A DNA stretch of 64,000 nt from assembly GCA_934667625.1 (NCBI GenBank), contig CAKUMH010000001.1, forward strand, positions 62,001-126,000, in the 5' to 3' direction. This document shows positions 17,547 to 25,374 of the stretch, one piece after another. Under the pieces are notes generated by a model, which was given only the letters and a program-made list of their open reading frames with translations, was not told the origin of the DNA and searched no databases. Within the stretch, counting starts at the first letter, position 1, and every line of letters starts with the position of its first letter. A program made the translations under genes and the position numbers. Source of the DNA: an uncultured Elusimicrobiales bacterium. Lineage in GTDB: Bacteria; Elusimicrobiota; Elusimicrobia; Elusimicrobiales; Elusimicrobiaceae.

Positions 17547-18164
17547 TTACGCTGTAATGTGATGTTCCTGTAAAAGTTGTAAAACGCGCGCCTGGATTTC
17601 TTCTATATTTTTATCCGCATCCAGCAAGTAGGCATGCGGCGTGCGCTCAATCATTTCCAAATAGCCCTGGCGCATTTTTTGTCGGAAGAATATATCCTCC
17701 TGCTCCAAACGGTCGGAAAACAGGTACTCGCCGCGCTGGGTGAAGTATTTGTCCGACATTAAAAATACGAGCGTTAAATCCGGCACGGTGCCCAGGGTGG
17801 CAATTTTGTTTAAGGTATCAATAATTTTTAAATCTATGCCCCGGCCATAGCCCTGATAGGCACAAGTGGACATGGTGTAGCGCTCGCAGATGACAATTTT
17901 TCCCGCCTCTAGGGCTGGCAAAATTTTTTCCTGCGTGTGCTGGGCGCGGGAAGCTTCGTACAAAAGTAACTCCGCCATGGGGCGTACGTCCAGCCCGGGT
18001 TCCAATACGATTTGGCGGATTTTTTCCGCGGTCGGCGTGCCCCCCGGTTCGCGCGTTAAAATGACTTCTTTTCCGCGCGCCACCAGCTGGTTGTAAAGCA
18101 TTTTGGCCTGGGTGGATTTGCCACAGCGGTCCGGCCCTTCCAGCACGATAAATTTTCCTCTCAT
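17547..18164 (-). CDS. tmk: thymidylate kinase
   Basis: 205 residues. P-loop GPDRCGKSTQAKML, the dTMP-binding TREPGGTPTAEKIR, and CERYTMSTCAYQGYGRG in place of the usual DRY motif, then the LID region. It phosphorylates dTMP to dTDP in the cytoplasm. The order tmk-holB is shared by many bacteria. It starts 3 nt after the kdsC stop, so the two are co-translated. Confidence 0.95.
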   Translation of the reverse strand: MRGKFIVLEGPDRCGKSTQAKMLYNQLVARGKEVILTREPGGTPTAEKIRQIVLEPGLDVRPMAELLLYEASRAQHTQEKILPALEAGKIVICERYTMSTCAYQGYGRGIDLKIIDTLNKIATLGTVPDLTLVFLMSDKYFTQRGEYLFSDRLEQEDIFFRQKMRQGYLEMIERTPHAYLLDADKNIEEIQARVLQLLQEHHITA

Positions 18165-18167
18165 AGC

Positions 18168-18767
18168 TTAGGCCAGTCCTTCCTGCGAGGTGATCACTTC
18201 CATTTCCGGGCGTTTGCCGGAGGTCCAGGCGGAATTTTCCACCTGCTGCAAAATGGGCTCCAGCTTGCCTTGCGCCTGCAGGATAAAATCTACAATTTCG
18301 CGGTAGGCGCCGTCCCCACCGACGCGCTTGGTAATGTAGTGCGCGTGCTTTTTGACGCACTCCAACGCATTGGGCACCGTGGCGGCAAAGCCCACCTCTT
18401 TTAACAAGGGGATATCGGTGATATCGTCGCCGATATACGCCACCTGCTCGGCCGTAAGGCCTTCGCGCTCCAGCACGTCGTTAAGCGGCCCGATTTTGGT
18501 CAAAAAACCTTGGTACATGTATTTGAAACCCAGGGTTTTGGCGCGCGTAACCGTGGTGGGATGGCGGCGGCCCGTAATAATGCCGCACAAAATGCCCGCG
18601 CTGTGGCAGAGCAAAACGGCGATGCCGTCCTGCGTGTGAAAGGATTTAAATTCGTCTATTTTGCCGTCGTCGCGGACAAAAAAATTGACTTTTCCGTCCG
18701 TCAGGATGCCGTCAACATCGGTCAAAATGGCCCGTACTTTGCGGGCGCGTTCTATTGCCTGTTCCAT
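18168..18767 (-). CDS. kdsC: 3-deoxy-D-manno-octulosonate 8-phosphate phosphatase
   Basis: 199 residues, HAD superfamily, slightly longer than the usual 170-188. Motif I is LTDVDGILTDG, the Thr/Lys region contains GIITGRRHPTTVTRAK, and motif III is YIGDDITDIPLL. KdsC removes the phosphate from KDO-8-P, committing KDO to lipopolysaccharide inner core. It fits the LptE and LptF/G genes found elsewhere here. The C-terminal 30 residues beyond the catalytic cap have no counterpart I know. A TATAAT lies 9 nt before the ATG. Confidence 0.9.
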   Translation of the reverse strand: MEQAIERARKVRAILTDVDGILTDGKVNFFVRDDGKIDEFKSFHTQDGIAVLLCHSAGILCGIITGRRHPTTVTRAKTLGFKYMYQGFLTKIGPLNDVLEREGLTAEQVAYIGDDITDIPLLKEVGFAATVPNALECVKKHAHYITKRVGGDGAYREIVDFILQAQGKLEPILQQVENSAWTSGKRPEMEVITSQEGLA

Positions 18768-18776
18768 ATATAAGGT

Positions 18777-18782
18777 ATTATA
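18777..18782 (-). promoter_or_regulatory. -10 box of the kdsC operon
   Basis: TATAAT on the minus strand, 9 nt from the kdsC ATG with no ribosome-binding site between, indicating a near-leaderless transcript. Confidence 0.55.
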
Positions 18783-18875
18783 CCAAATATCCCCAGGCCC
18801 GGCCCGCGGGCCTTCCGCGCGCGGGGCGCGTTATTTTATATAATGGAGGTAATCGTTTGAAAGGGGTTTGATACG

Positions 18876-21392
18876 ATGGCAAAAAGATTTACCGAAAATG
18901 CACAAAAAGTAATTCTCGTCGCACAGGAAGAAGCCAAACGCTTGAACCACGATTATGTGGGCACTGAGCATATTCTCTTGGGGTTAAGTGCTTTGGAAGG
19001 CACCGTTTCCAACAAAATTTTATCCGGGCTCGGCGTTACGTTTCGCAAAGTCCGCCAGGAAATTGAAAAAATGGTGGGCATCGGCGATGCTATTATGCTG
19101 TTGGGAGAAATCCCGTTCACGCCGCGCGCCAAAAAAGTGCTGGAATTTTCTGTAGAAGAATCCCAACTGTTGGACACCGACCATATCGGCACGGAACACA
19201 TTTTGCTGGGGCTCATCCGCGAGGAAGAAGGCATGGCAGGCAAAATTTTGGAAAACCTCGGCCTGCGCCTGGATACCGTGCGCGACACTGTGCTCAACTA
19301 CATTGGCGATGCGGACGAAGCCATCAACGAGGACGCCCCGCTGCCCAAGGATTTGGAACTTAATTTGGCCCAGCGCCGCCAGGAAACCAACGAAAAAAAG
19401 AGCAAAACCCCCACGCTGGACGAATACACGCGCGATTTAACCAAACTGGCCGCGCAACACCGGCTGGACCCGGTCATCGGGCGCGAGGAAGAAATTGAAC
19501 GGCTCGTGCAAATTTTGGCGCGCCGCACCAAAAACAACCCGGTGCTCATTGGCGAACCCGGCGTAGGCAAAACGGCCATTGTAGAGGGGCTGGCGCAAAA
19601 AATCGCTTCCGGCGAAATTTCGGACGTACTTTCCAATAAGCGGCTTTTGGCGCTGGATTTGGCCTCTGTAGTAGCCGGCACCAAATACCGCGGCGAATTT
19701 GAACAGCGCCTAAAAAACATCATTGACGAATTGGCCGCCAGCCAGGACGCTATTGTTTTTATTGACGAGCTCCACACCATTATCGGGGCAGGCGCGGCGG
19801 AAGGGTCTATAGACGCTTCCAATATGTTAAAGCCCGCCCTGGCCCGCGGCGAAGTGCAGTGCATCGGCGCCACTACTTTTGACGAATACCGCAAATACAT
19901 TGAGGCGGACACCGCCCTGGAACGCCGCTTTCAGCCCGTCGTGGCAGACCCGCCGGATGTGGACGAAACCATTGCCATTTTGAAGGGTGTGCGGGCCAAG
20001 TACGAGGCACACCACAAGGTGCACTATACGGACGGGGCTATCCGCGCCGCCGCCACGCTGGCCGACCGCTATATTACCGACCGCGCCATGCCGGACAAAG
20101 CACTGGACCTTTTTGACGAAGCCGGTGCCCGCACCCGCTTGAAAAATGCCACACTACCGCCCGAAATTAAACAAAAGCAGCAGGAGTACAATCAGGCAGT
20201 GCAGGAAAAGGATGAGGCCCTTTCCAACAAAGAATTTGAAAAGGCCGCCGCCGCCAAAGACACCGAGGCGCGCCTGAAGGATTACATTGAAATTTTAAAA
20301 CAAGAATGGCATAAAAAGCACGACCGGGAAGTGCCGCAGGTAACGGAAGAGGACATTGCCTTGGTCGCTTCCAAGTGGACGGGCATCCCCGTTACGCGCC
20401 TTACCCAAAGCGAAACCGACAAGATTTTGCACATGGAGCAACACCTCCACGAGCGCATTATCGGGCAGGACGATGCGGTGAGAGCCGTCTCGCAAGCCAT
20501 TCGCCGCAACCGCACCGGGCTGGGCAACCCGCACCGGCCGATTGGCGGATTTCTCTTTTTGGGTCCCACGGGCGTGGGTAAAACGGAACTGGCCAAAAGT
20601 TTGGCCACTTTCCTGTTTGGGGACGAGGACGCCATGATCCGGCTGGATATGTCCGAATACATGGAAAAGTTTGCCGTTTCCCGCCTCATCGGCGCGCCGC
20701 CCGGCTATGTGGGCTATGAAGAAGGCGGCCAGCTGACCGAAGCCGTCCGCCGCCGCCCTTACAGCGTGGTGGTATTGGACGAGTTGGAAAAAGCCCACCC
20801 GGACATTTACAACATTTTGCTCCAAGTGTTAGACGAAGGCGCCCTGAGCGATAATTTGGGCCACAAGGTAAGTTTTAAAAACTGTGTGATTATTATGACG
20901 TCCAACGTCGGCGCACGCGAAATTACCAACAAAGGCAACACGCTGGGCTTTGCGGCGCAACATTCGCCCGAAGAGGAATACCGCGATATGCGCAAGAATG
21001 TGATGGAAGAGGTAAAGAAAACCTTTAACCCGGAATTTATCAACCGCATTGACGAAATTGTGGTGTTCCATTCTTTATCCAAAGAAAATATCGGCGCGAT
21101 TTTGGACTTGGCCTTAAAAGAAGTGGACGACAAACTGGCCGAGCGCGAACTGGCGCTGGAACTTACCCCCGCCGCCAAGGACTTTTTGGTAGAAAAAGGG
21201 TTTGACGTAAAATTCGGCGCGCGGCCGCTGTTACGCACGCTGCAACGCGAGCTGGAGGACCCGTTGGCGGAGAATATCCTCGTCAACCGCTACCCCGCAC
21301 ACACCAAAATTATTGTAGACTTTAATAAAGATGCCGGGAACCTTTCGTTCCGCGGCGCGGCAGTGGAACAAAAAACACCCGTAACCATTTAA
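18876..21392 (+). CDS. clpC: ATP-dependent Clp protease ATP-binding subunit ClpC
   Basis: 838 residues. Two Clp-N repeats (residues 1-150; [12 protein letters not shown] and [13 protein letters not shown]) precede AAA+ domain 1 ([25 protein letters not shown]). A UVR/M-type coiled segment ([19 protein letters not shown]) separates it from AAA+ domain 2 ([25 protein letters not shown]). The layout and length match ClpC rather than ClpA or ClpB. It unfolds proteins for ClpP, which is not in this window. recA follows after 22 nt, an unusual neighbour. Confidence 0.95.
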   Translation: MAKRFTENAQKVILVAQEEAKRLNHDYVGTEHILLGLSALEGTVSNKILSGLGVTFRKVRQEIEKMVGIGDAIMLLGEIPFTPRAKKVLEFSVEESQLLDTDHIGTEHILLGLIREEEGMAGKILENLGLRLDTVRDTVLNYIGDADEAINEDAPLPKDLELNLAQRRQETNEKKSKTPTLDEYTRDLTKLAAQHRLDPVIGREEEIERLVQILARRTKNNPVLIGEPGVGKTAIVEGLAQKIASGEISDVLSNKRLLALDLASVVAGTKYRGEFEQRLKNIIDELAASQDAIVFIDELHTIIGAGAAEGSIDASNMLKPALARGEVQCIGATTFDEYRKYIEADTALERRFQPVVADPPDVDETIAILKGVRAKYEAHHKVHYTDGAIRAAATLADRYITDRAMPDKALDLFDEAGARTRLKNATLPPEIKQKQQEYNQAVQEKDEALSNKEFEKAAAAKDTEARLKDYIEILKQEWHKKHDREVPQVTEEDIALVASKWTGIPVTRLTQSETDKILHMEQHLHERIIGQDDAVRAVSQAIRRNRTGLGNPHRPIGGFLFLGPTGVGKTELAKSLATFLFGDEDAMIRLDMSEYMEKFAVSRLIGAPPGYVGYEEGGQLTEAVRRRPYSVVVLDELEKAHPDIYNILLQVLDEGALSDNLGHKVSFKNCVIIMTSNVGAREITNKGNTLGFAAQHSPEEEYRDMRKNVMEEVKKTFNPEFINRIDEIVVFHSLSKENIGAILDLALKEVDDKLAERELALELTPAAKDFLVEKGFDVKFGARPLLRTLQRELEDPLAENILVNRYPAHTKIIVDFNKDAGNLSFRGAAVEQKTPVTI

Positions 21393-21414
21393 CCCAACAG
21401 GGAGGATTATTAGC

Positions 21415-22485
21415 ATGGACGCAAACAAACAAAAAGCGCTGGATTTGGCCCTCGGTCAAATTGAAAAAGCGTTTGGCAAAGAAGCCATTTGCAAGTTAGG
21501 CGGAGGCGGCGTAAAAAACGTGGAAGCCATTCCCACGGGGGCGCTGTCCTTGGATTTGGCCTTAGGCGTGGGCGGGCTTCCCCGCGGGCGCGTGATTGAA
21601 ATTTACGGCCCGGAAGCCGGCGGCAAGACCACCTTGTCTTTACACGTGGCGGCCCAAACCCAAAAAATGGGCGGCACGGTGGCGTTTATTGACGCCGAAC
21701 ACGCGTTGGACCCTGTGTATGCCGCCAATTTGGGCGTAAACGTGGACGAGCTTTTGGTATCGCAGCCCGATTCGGGCGAACAGGCCTTGGAAATTGCCGA
21801 AAAGCTGGTGCGCTCGGGCGCGATTGATTTGATTGTGGTGGACTCCGTGGCGGCGCTGGTGCCGAAAGCGGAAATTGAAGGCGAAATGGGCGACGCGCAC
21901 GTGGGCTTGCAGGCCAGACTGATGAGCCAGGCCTTGCGCAAGCTGACCAGTCTTCTCAACAAAACCAAAACGAGCATTATTTTTATTAACCAGCTTCGCC
22001 AAAAAATCGGCGTGATGTTTGGCAACCCGGAAACCACTCCCGGCGGGCTGGCCCTTAAATTTTACGCGTCCGTGCGTATTGATGTGCGCCGCATAGAAAA
22101 CCTCAAAAAAGGCGACGAGGTTATCGGCACGCGCGTGCGCGCCAAAGTAACCAAAAACAAGGTGGCGCCGCCGTACCGCCAGGCCGAATTTACCATGATT
22201 TTGGGTCACGGTATTTCGCGTGAGGCCTGCATTATTGACAAAGCGGTGGAAGCGGGTTTTGTGGAAAAGAGCGGCAGCTGGTACCTGTACGGGGAAGAAA
22301 AGCTGGGCCAAGGGGCAGACAACGCCCGCCAGTACCTCAAAGACAACCCCGAACTGGCCGCTGAAATTGAGGATAAACTTTATGTAAAGTATCTCGGCCA
22401 CCACTACAACGGCAAAAAGGCCGACGCGGCGGAACAGGCAAAAGCCGAACCCGCCAAAGAACCTAAAAAGGTTACAAAGAAATAG
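21415..22485 (+). CDS. recA: recombinase RecA
   Basis: 356 residues with the RecA signature: Walker [12 protein letters not shown] (Ala-Gly instead of the common Ser-Ser), [20 protein letters not shown], and [21 protein letters not shown] Lys/Glu/Ala-rich C-terminal tail follows ([18 protein letters not shown]). RecA drives strand exchange and co-proteolysis of LexA-like repressors. Strong ribosome-binding site GGGAGGATT. I see no obvious LexA box, partly because the gene probably shares the clpC transcript. A strong terminator follows. Confidence 0.97.
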   Translation: MDANKQKALDLALGQIEKAFGKEAICKLGGGGVKNVEAIPTGALSLDLALGVGGLPRGRVIEIYGPEAGGKTTLSLHVAAQTQKMGGTVAFIDAEHALDPVYAANLGVNVDELLVSQPDSGEQALEIAEKLVRSGAIDLIVVDSVAALVPKAEIEGEMGDAHVGLQARLMSQALRKLTSLLNKTKTSIIFINQLRQKIGVMFGNPETTPGGLALKFYASVRIDVRRIENLKKGDEVIGTRVRAKVTKNKVAPPYRQAEFTMILGHGISREACIIDKAVEAGFVEKSGSWYLYGEEKLGQGADNARQYLKDNPELAAEIEDKLYVKYLGHHYNGKKADAAEQAKAEPAKEPKKVTKK

Positions 22486-22492
22486 ACTCTAC

Positions 22493-22530
22493 AAAAAATG
22501 CCCTAGACTAAAATTCTAGGGCATTTTTTT
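22493..22530. terminator. terminator after recA
   Basis: Stem AAAAAATGCCCTAGA / TCTAGGGCATTTTTT, usable in both directions and serving recA and the convergent pilin. Confidence 0.92.
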
Positions 22531-22541
22531 AAATTCACCAA

Positions 22542-23006
22542 CTAACAACAGGCACAATAGTCATCATCAGTACTGTTTTTTACATTAAGTAATTTGGCAT
22601 AATCCATTGAATGTTTTACTCCACTGTCTATACAACTTTCATCATAGTTAACTACAAATTCATCCGAATCTAAATAGCATAGACAGACTCCTTCTTTCTT
22701 ATACTGAGCAGAGGGAATACTGTTTGACTGGGAACTCGCATAATAATAGAAATCTTTTGTTTCTACAAATCCCTCCTCCTTACTACCAGCAATAGAAATG
22801 TCCAATTCGTCCATAAAACAAATTTCGTCGCCACCTTTTGCCAAGCGACATACTCTATCTGCTTGAGCAATAGTTTTTAAATTACTCATCGCTTCTGTAA
22901 AACGGGACTTCGTAACCGCCTTGGTATATTGCGGCAACGCCACCGCAGACAATATACCAATAATGAGTACAACAACTAACAATTCTATTAATGTAAATCC
23001 TTTCAT
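22542..23006 (-). CDS. type IV pilin-like prepilin (pilin locus 2)
   Basis: 154-residue prepilin with a very short leader: MKG, then FTLIELLVVVLIIGILSAVA. Eleven codons further on, TKSRFTEAMSNLKTIAQADR continues the helix. The globular domain has an unusual number of Cys, ending DDDYCACC. ATG 23006 has AAGGAG upstream. Unlike loci 1, 3 and 4 it lacks the MKNVTT leader and the hairpin 5' region, so it has separate control. Base composition is more AT-rich than its neighbours. Minor pilin or pseudopilin role unresolved. Confidence 0.9.
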   Translation of the reverse strand: MKGFTLIELLVVVLIIGILSAVALPQYTKAVTKSRFTEAMSNLKTIAQADRVCRLAKGGDEICFMDELDISIAGSKEEGFVETKDFYYYASSQSNSIPSAQYKKEGVCLCYLDSDEFVVNYDESCIDSGVKHSMDYAKLLNVKNSTDDDYCACC

Positions 23007-23143
23007 TTTTTTCTCCTTATTAATGCCTTTATATTTGAGCAAAACGGCCTTTTATGCGCGTTTTTATACGACAGATACATCCGGGTATGACCACCGCGAT
23101 TTATCAAAATCTTAACAAAAAACGATATTTTTTGCCGTCTCCC

Positions 23144-23164
23144 TGAACTTGGTTCAGGGTCCAT
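23144..23164. repeat. short palindromic repeat, type D
   Basis: CCCTGAACTTGGTTCAGGG type palindrome (23141-23159), adjacent to a type A repeat. Confidence 0.6.
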
Positions 23165-23187
23165 CGGAACTTTGACTCTCTTGCGCT

Positions 23188-23213
23188 GGATGCTGAAACA
23201 AGTTCAGCATGAC
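23188..23213. repeat. short palindromic repeat, type A
   Basis: Perfect copy: GATGCTGAA and TTCAGCATGAC arms. Confidence 0.8.
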
Positions 23214-23234
23214 GGCGTGTTTTGATAACAGCGA

Positions 23235-23263
23235 GATCCTGGACTACAACCTTCCAGGATGAC
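23235..23263. repeat. short palindromic repeat, type B
   Basis: Arms ATCCTGGA / TCCAGGAT; 21 nt after the preceding type A repeat. Confidence 0.8.
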
Positions 23264-23355
23264 GGCTCTTTTGTGGACCGCCAAACTTGCCAAGATGACG
23301 ACTTAAAAAGAGCATGCGTAAAGCTGCCTAAACGGCGCGTAGTAACGTTTTTCAT

Positions 23356-23447
23356 AACGACCTTCCTTTTTGATAAATTTTTCGCATACTCAAAATTTAT
23401 CAAAAAAAAAACGATTACAACCCTTTTATATTTTGCCGGCCCAAAAA
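23356..23447 (-). promoter_or_regulatory. conserved pilin 5' leader with hairpin (copy 2, attached to the relic)
   Basis: Same block as at 1508-1597. The stem (23370-23403) keeps its lower 12 pairs but the top three pairs are lost, as expected where the downstream pilin is dead. Confidence 0.75.
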
Positions 23448-23491
23448 ATGGTACAAAAAGGAAAGGCAACGGCCACAACAAATAAGGAAAA

Positions 23492-23520
23492 GATCCTGGA
23501 CTAAAACTCTCCAGAATGAC
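23492..23520. repeat. short palindromic repeat, type B variant
   Basis: Arms ATCCTGGA and TCCAGAAT, one mismatch. Confidence 0.7.
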
Positions 23521-23560
23521 CTTATTTAATAACAACAACGACAAAACGACACAAAGGGTA

Positions 23561-23585
23561 GATGCTGAAACAAGTTCAGCATGAC
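23561..23585. repeat. short palindromic repeat, type A
   Basis: Perfect copy of the type A consensus. Confidence 0.8.
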
Positions 23586-23606
23586 GGTCTATTTTAACCA
23601 CGGCAA

Positions 23607-23643
23607 GCCCCTGGGACCCTGCGGGCCGCCAGTTCAGCATGAC
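23607..23643. repeat. chimeric palindromic repeat (type C start, type A end)
   Basis: Begins with the GGACCCTGCGGGCCGCC centre of type C and ends in AGTTCAGCATGAC of type A, as if two repeats had recombined. Confidence 0.6.
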
Positions 23644-23702
23644 GACACCTTGTTTAGTTGCGACAATAACAAGCGGGGCCAAACGGGAACGCGTAAAAAT
23701 AC

Positions 23703-23708
23703 TACAAT
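23703..23708 (+). promoter_or_regulatory. -10 box giving a probable leaderless xer transcript
   Basis: TACAAT five nucleotides before the recombinase ATG; no ribosome-binding site. Confidence 0.5.
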
Positions 23709-23713
23709 AAGGT

Positions 23714-24601
23714 ATGAACGATTTTTTGCTAGAGGATTTTAAAAATCACCTCACGTTTGAGCGGCAACTATCCAAAAACACCGTGCTTGCGTACGGAGCG
23801 GACACGGAAAGTTTTTTGGAGTATTGCGCCGCCAACGAGCTCCCGCCCGAAAAAGCCACCCCGGAGTTTTTGGACCAATACAACTACCAACTCCGCGTCG
23901 TGGAAGGGCTCCAACCCGCGAGCGTTTTCCGCAAATTGGAAGCCGTCAAAAGCTTTTACAAGTTTCTGCTGGTGGAGGAGAAAATTCAGGATGACCCCAC
24001 CCGTTTTTTAAAATCGCCCAAACTTTCGCAAAAAATTCCCACCCAACTCACCCGCGAGGAAATGGACCGGCTGCTTTCCTATCCGGCGGAAAAATTTGAC
24101 GAAATCCGCACCGTGGCCATTATAGAACTCTTATACGCGGCGGGTCTGCGCGTCAGCGAGCTGATCAACCTGCGGTTGGAAAACGTCAACACCGAGGAGG
24201 GCTGGGTGTTGGCCTTCGGCAAAGGCGGCAAGCAGCGTTTTGTGCCCATTCATCCGCAAGCTTGCGCGCGCATCAAGGCCTATTTGGACGTGCGCGAGGC
24301 GCATTTTGCCGCCAAAAATGTGGGCTCTGAAGTGTTTTTAAACAAAAACGGCAAAAAAATCAGCCGCGTTTGCGTATGGAAAGACCTGGCCGCCCTCGGG
24401 CGCAAGGCCAACATTTCGCAACCGCTTCATCCGCACCTGTTCCGCCACACCTTTGCCTCGCACTTATTGCAGGGCGGGGCGGACCTGCGCAGCTTGCAGG
24501 AAATGCTGGGACACGCCAATTTGACCACCACCCAAATTTACACGCATTTGGATGTGGGCGACCTAAAAAACAAACACAAAAAATTCCACCCGCGGGGCTA
24601 A
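23714..24601 (+). CDS. tyrosine recombinase of the XerC/XerD family
   Basis: 295 residues, the normal Xer length. An N-terminal SAM-like core-binding domain (about 1-90) precedes the catalytic domain. Catalytic Arg is in LYAAGLRVSELINLRLENV, the HxxR box is HLFRHTFASHLL, then LGHANLTTTQIY with the nucleophilic Tyr. Most likely a chromosome dimer-resolution recombinase, though I cannot find a dif site nearby nor decide between XerC and XerD. It stands directly after a repeat field with a dead pilin leader. gpmA follows 2 nt after its stop. Confidence 0.92.
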   Translation: MNDFLLEDFKNHLTFERQLSKNTVLAYGADTESFLEYCAANELPPEKATPEFLDQYNYQLRVVEGLQPASVFRKLEAVKSFYKFLLVEEKIQDDPTRFLKSPKLSQKIPTQLTREEMDRLLSYPAEKFDEIRTVAIIELLYAAGLRVSELINLRLENVNTEEGWVLAFGKGGKQRFVPIHPQACARIKAYLDVREAHFAAKNVGSEVFLNKNGKKISRVCVWKDLAALGRKANISQPLHPHLFRHTFASHLLQGGADLRSLQEMLGHANLTTTQIYTHLDVGDLKNKHKKFHPRG

Positions 24602-24603
24602 AG

Positions 24604-25317
24604 ATGAAGATTTTAATTCTCCTGCGCCACGGGCAAAGCACTTACAATCTGACACACCGCTTTACGGGTTGGGCCGATGCCGCGCTCACCCCGCTGGGGC
24701 AGCAACAAGCCGCGCAGGCGGGACTACCCTTGCGGCAAAGCGGTTTAAAACCACAGCGCGCCTACAGCTCTTGCTTGCTGCGGGCCAAACAAACCCTGCA
24801 AGCCGCACTCGCCGCCGCTTCCCGGACGGACATTCCCGTGCAAACCGATTGGCGCTTAAACGAACGCCACTACGGTGCACTGCAAGGGCTCACCCGCGAG
24901 CAAGCCGCCCAACAATTTGGATTGTCAAACGTACTGGCGTGGCGGCGCACCTTCCGCCCGGCCCCGCCGCCCGCGCCGGATAATTCTGCCGCCCGCCTGC
25001 TGGTGCCCGCTACGGTAACGCCGCCCAACGGGGAATCGCTGCAAGCCGCCCAAACGCGGGCGTTGTCTTTTTTGAACGGGGTTGTCTTTCCCGCTTTTTC
25101 GCAAGCGGACGTACAGCTGCTGGCCGCGCACGAAGATTTGCTCCGCGCTCTGGCCGCGCATTTCAAACGCTTGGGCGAAAGCGAACTGGAAAACCTGGTG
25201 GTTCCCCCCGCCGCGCCGTGGGTGCTGGAACTGGATGACGCGTTTTACGCACGGCGGGACCGCTTTTTGGGAGACCCGGCCCAAATCCGCCGCTTTTTGA
25301 CCAAAAAGCCCGAGTAG
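24604..25317 (+). CDS. gpmA: 2,3-bisphosphoglycerate-dependent phosphoglycerate mutase
   Basis: 237 residues. Catalytic LRHGQSTYNLTHRFTGW holds the phosphohistidine; LNERHYGALQGL and the second His in LLAAHEDLLRAL complete the site. It interconverts 3- and 2-phosphoglycerate in glycolysis. Several positions differ from the common sequence (AAHED for AHGN, QST for ESE), so it is a divergent member. ATG 24604 is chosen because homology begins there and it follows the xer stop by 2 nt; the frame open from 24370 is antisense-free overlap with xer and has no support. Confidence 0.88.
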   Translation: MKILILLRHGQSTYNLTHRFTGWADAALTPLGQQQAAQAGLPLRQSGLKPQRAYSSCLLRAKQTLQAALAAASRTDIPVQTDWRLNERHYGALQGLTREQAAQQFGLSNVLAWRRTFRPAPPPAPDNSAARLLVPATVTPPNGESLQAAQTRALSFLNGVVFPAFSQADVQLLAAHEDLLRALAAHFKRLGESELENLVVPPAAPWVLELDDAFYARRDRFLGDPAQIRRFLTKKPE

Positions 25318-25374
25318 TCCTTCCTCTGACAAGGGGCTTATTTTTCCCTTGAAAAATTGTTAAAATAGAGTATT

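Larger units (their letters stand above)
23104..23355 (-). pseudogene. decayed pilin start: conserved leader peptide without pilin body
   Basis: From 23355 the minus strand encodes MKNVTTRRLGSFT, matching pilin loci 1, 3 and 4, with AAGGAAGG ahead and the hairpin leader intact in outline. Homology then stops before the LIELL motif. The frame runs on through palindromic repeats (giving HAELVSAS- and TLNQVQGDG-like peptides) to a stop at 23104. No transmembrane helix remains, so a functional pilin is excluded. It looks like the 5' scar of a deleted or exchanged pilin body. Confidence 0.75.
23007..23713. other. gene-poor repeat field between a pilin and xer
   Basis: About 700 bases holding the decayed pilin start at 23104-23355, its leader hairpin, and six palindromic repeats. 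No intact gene is supported. This is the densest repeat cluster in the window. Confidence 0.7.

Noticed and set aside
23141..23643. CRISPR array
   Set aside because: Repeats differ in type and spacing, each is itself palindromic, and no cas gene lies in the window.
23356..24601. Integron with pilin cassettes
   Set aside because: The recombinase lacks the integron-integrase insert and reads as XerC/D. No attC-like site with proper boxes is visible next to the pilin leader.
24370..24603. Extended N-terminus for gpmA
   Set aside because: Overlaps xer in another frame; homology to phosphoglycerate mutase begins at 24604.
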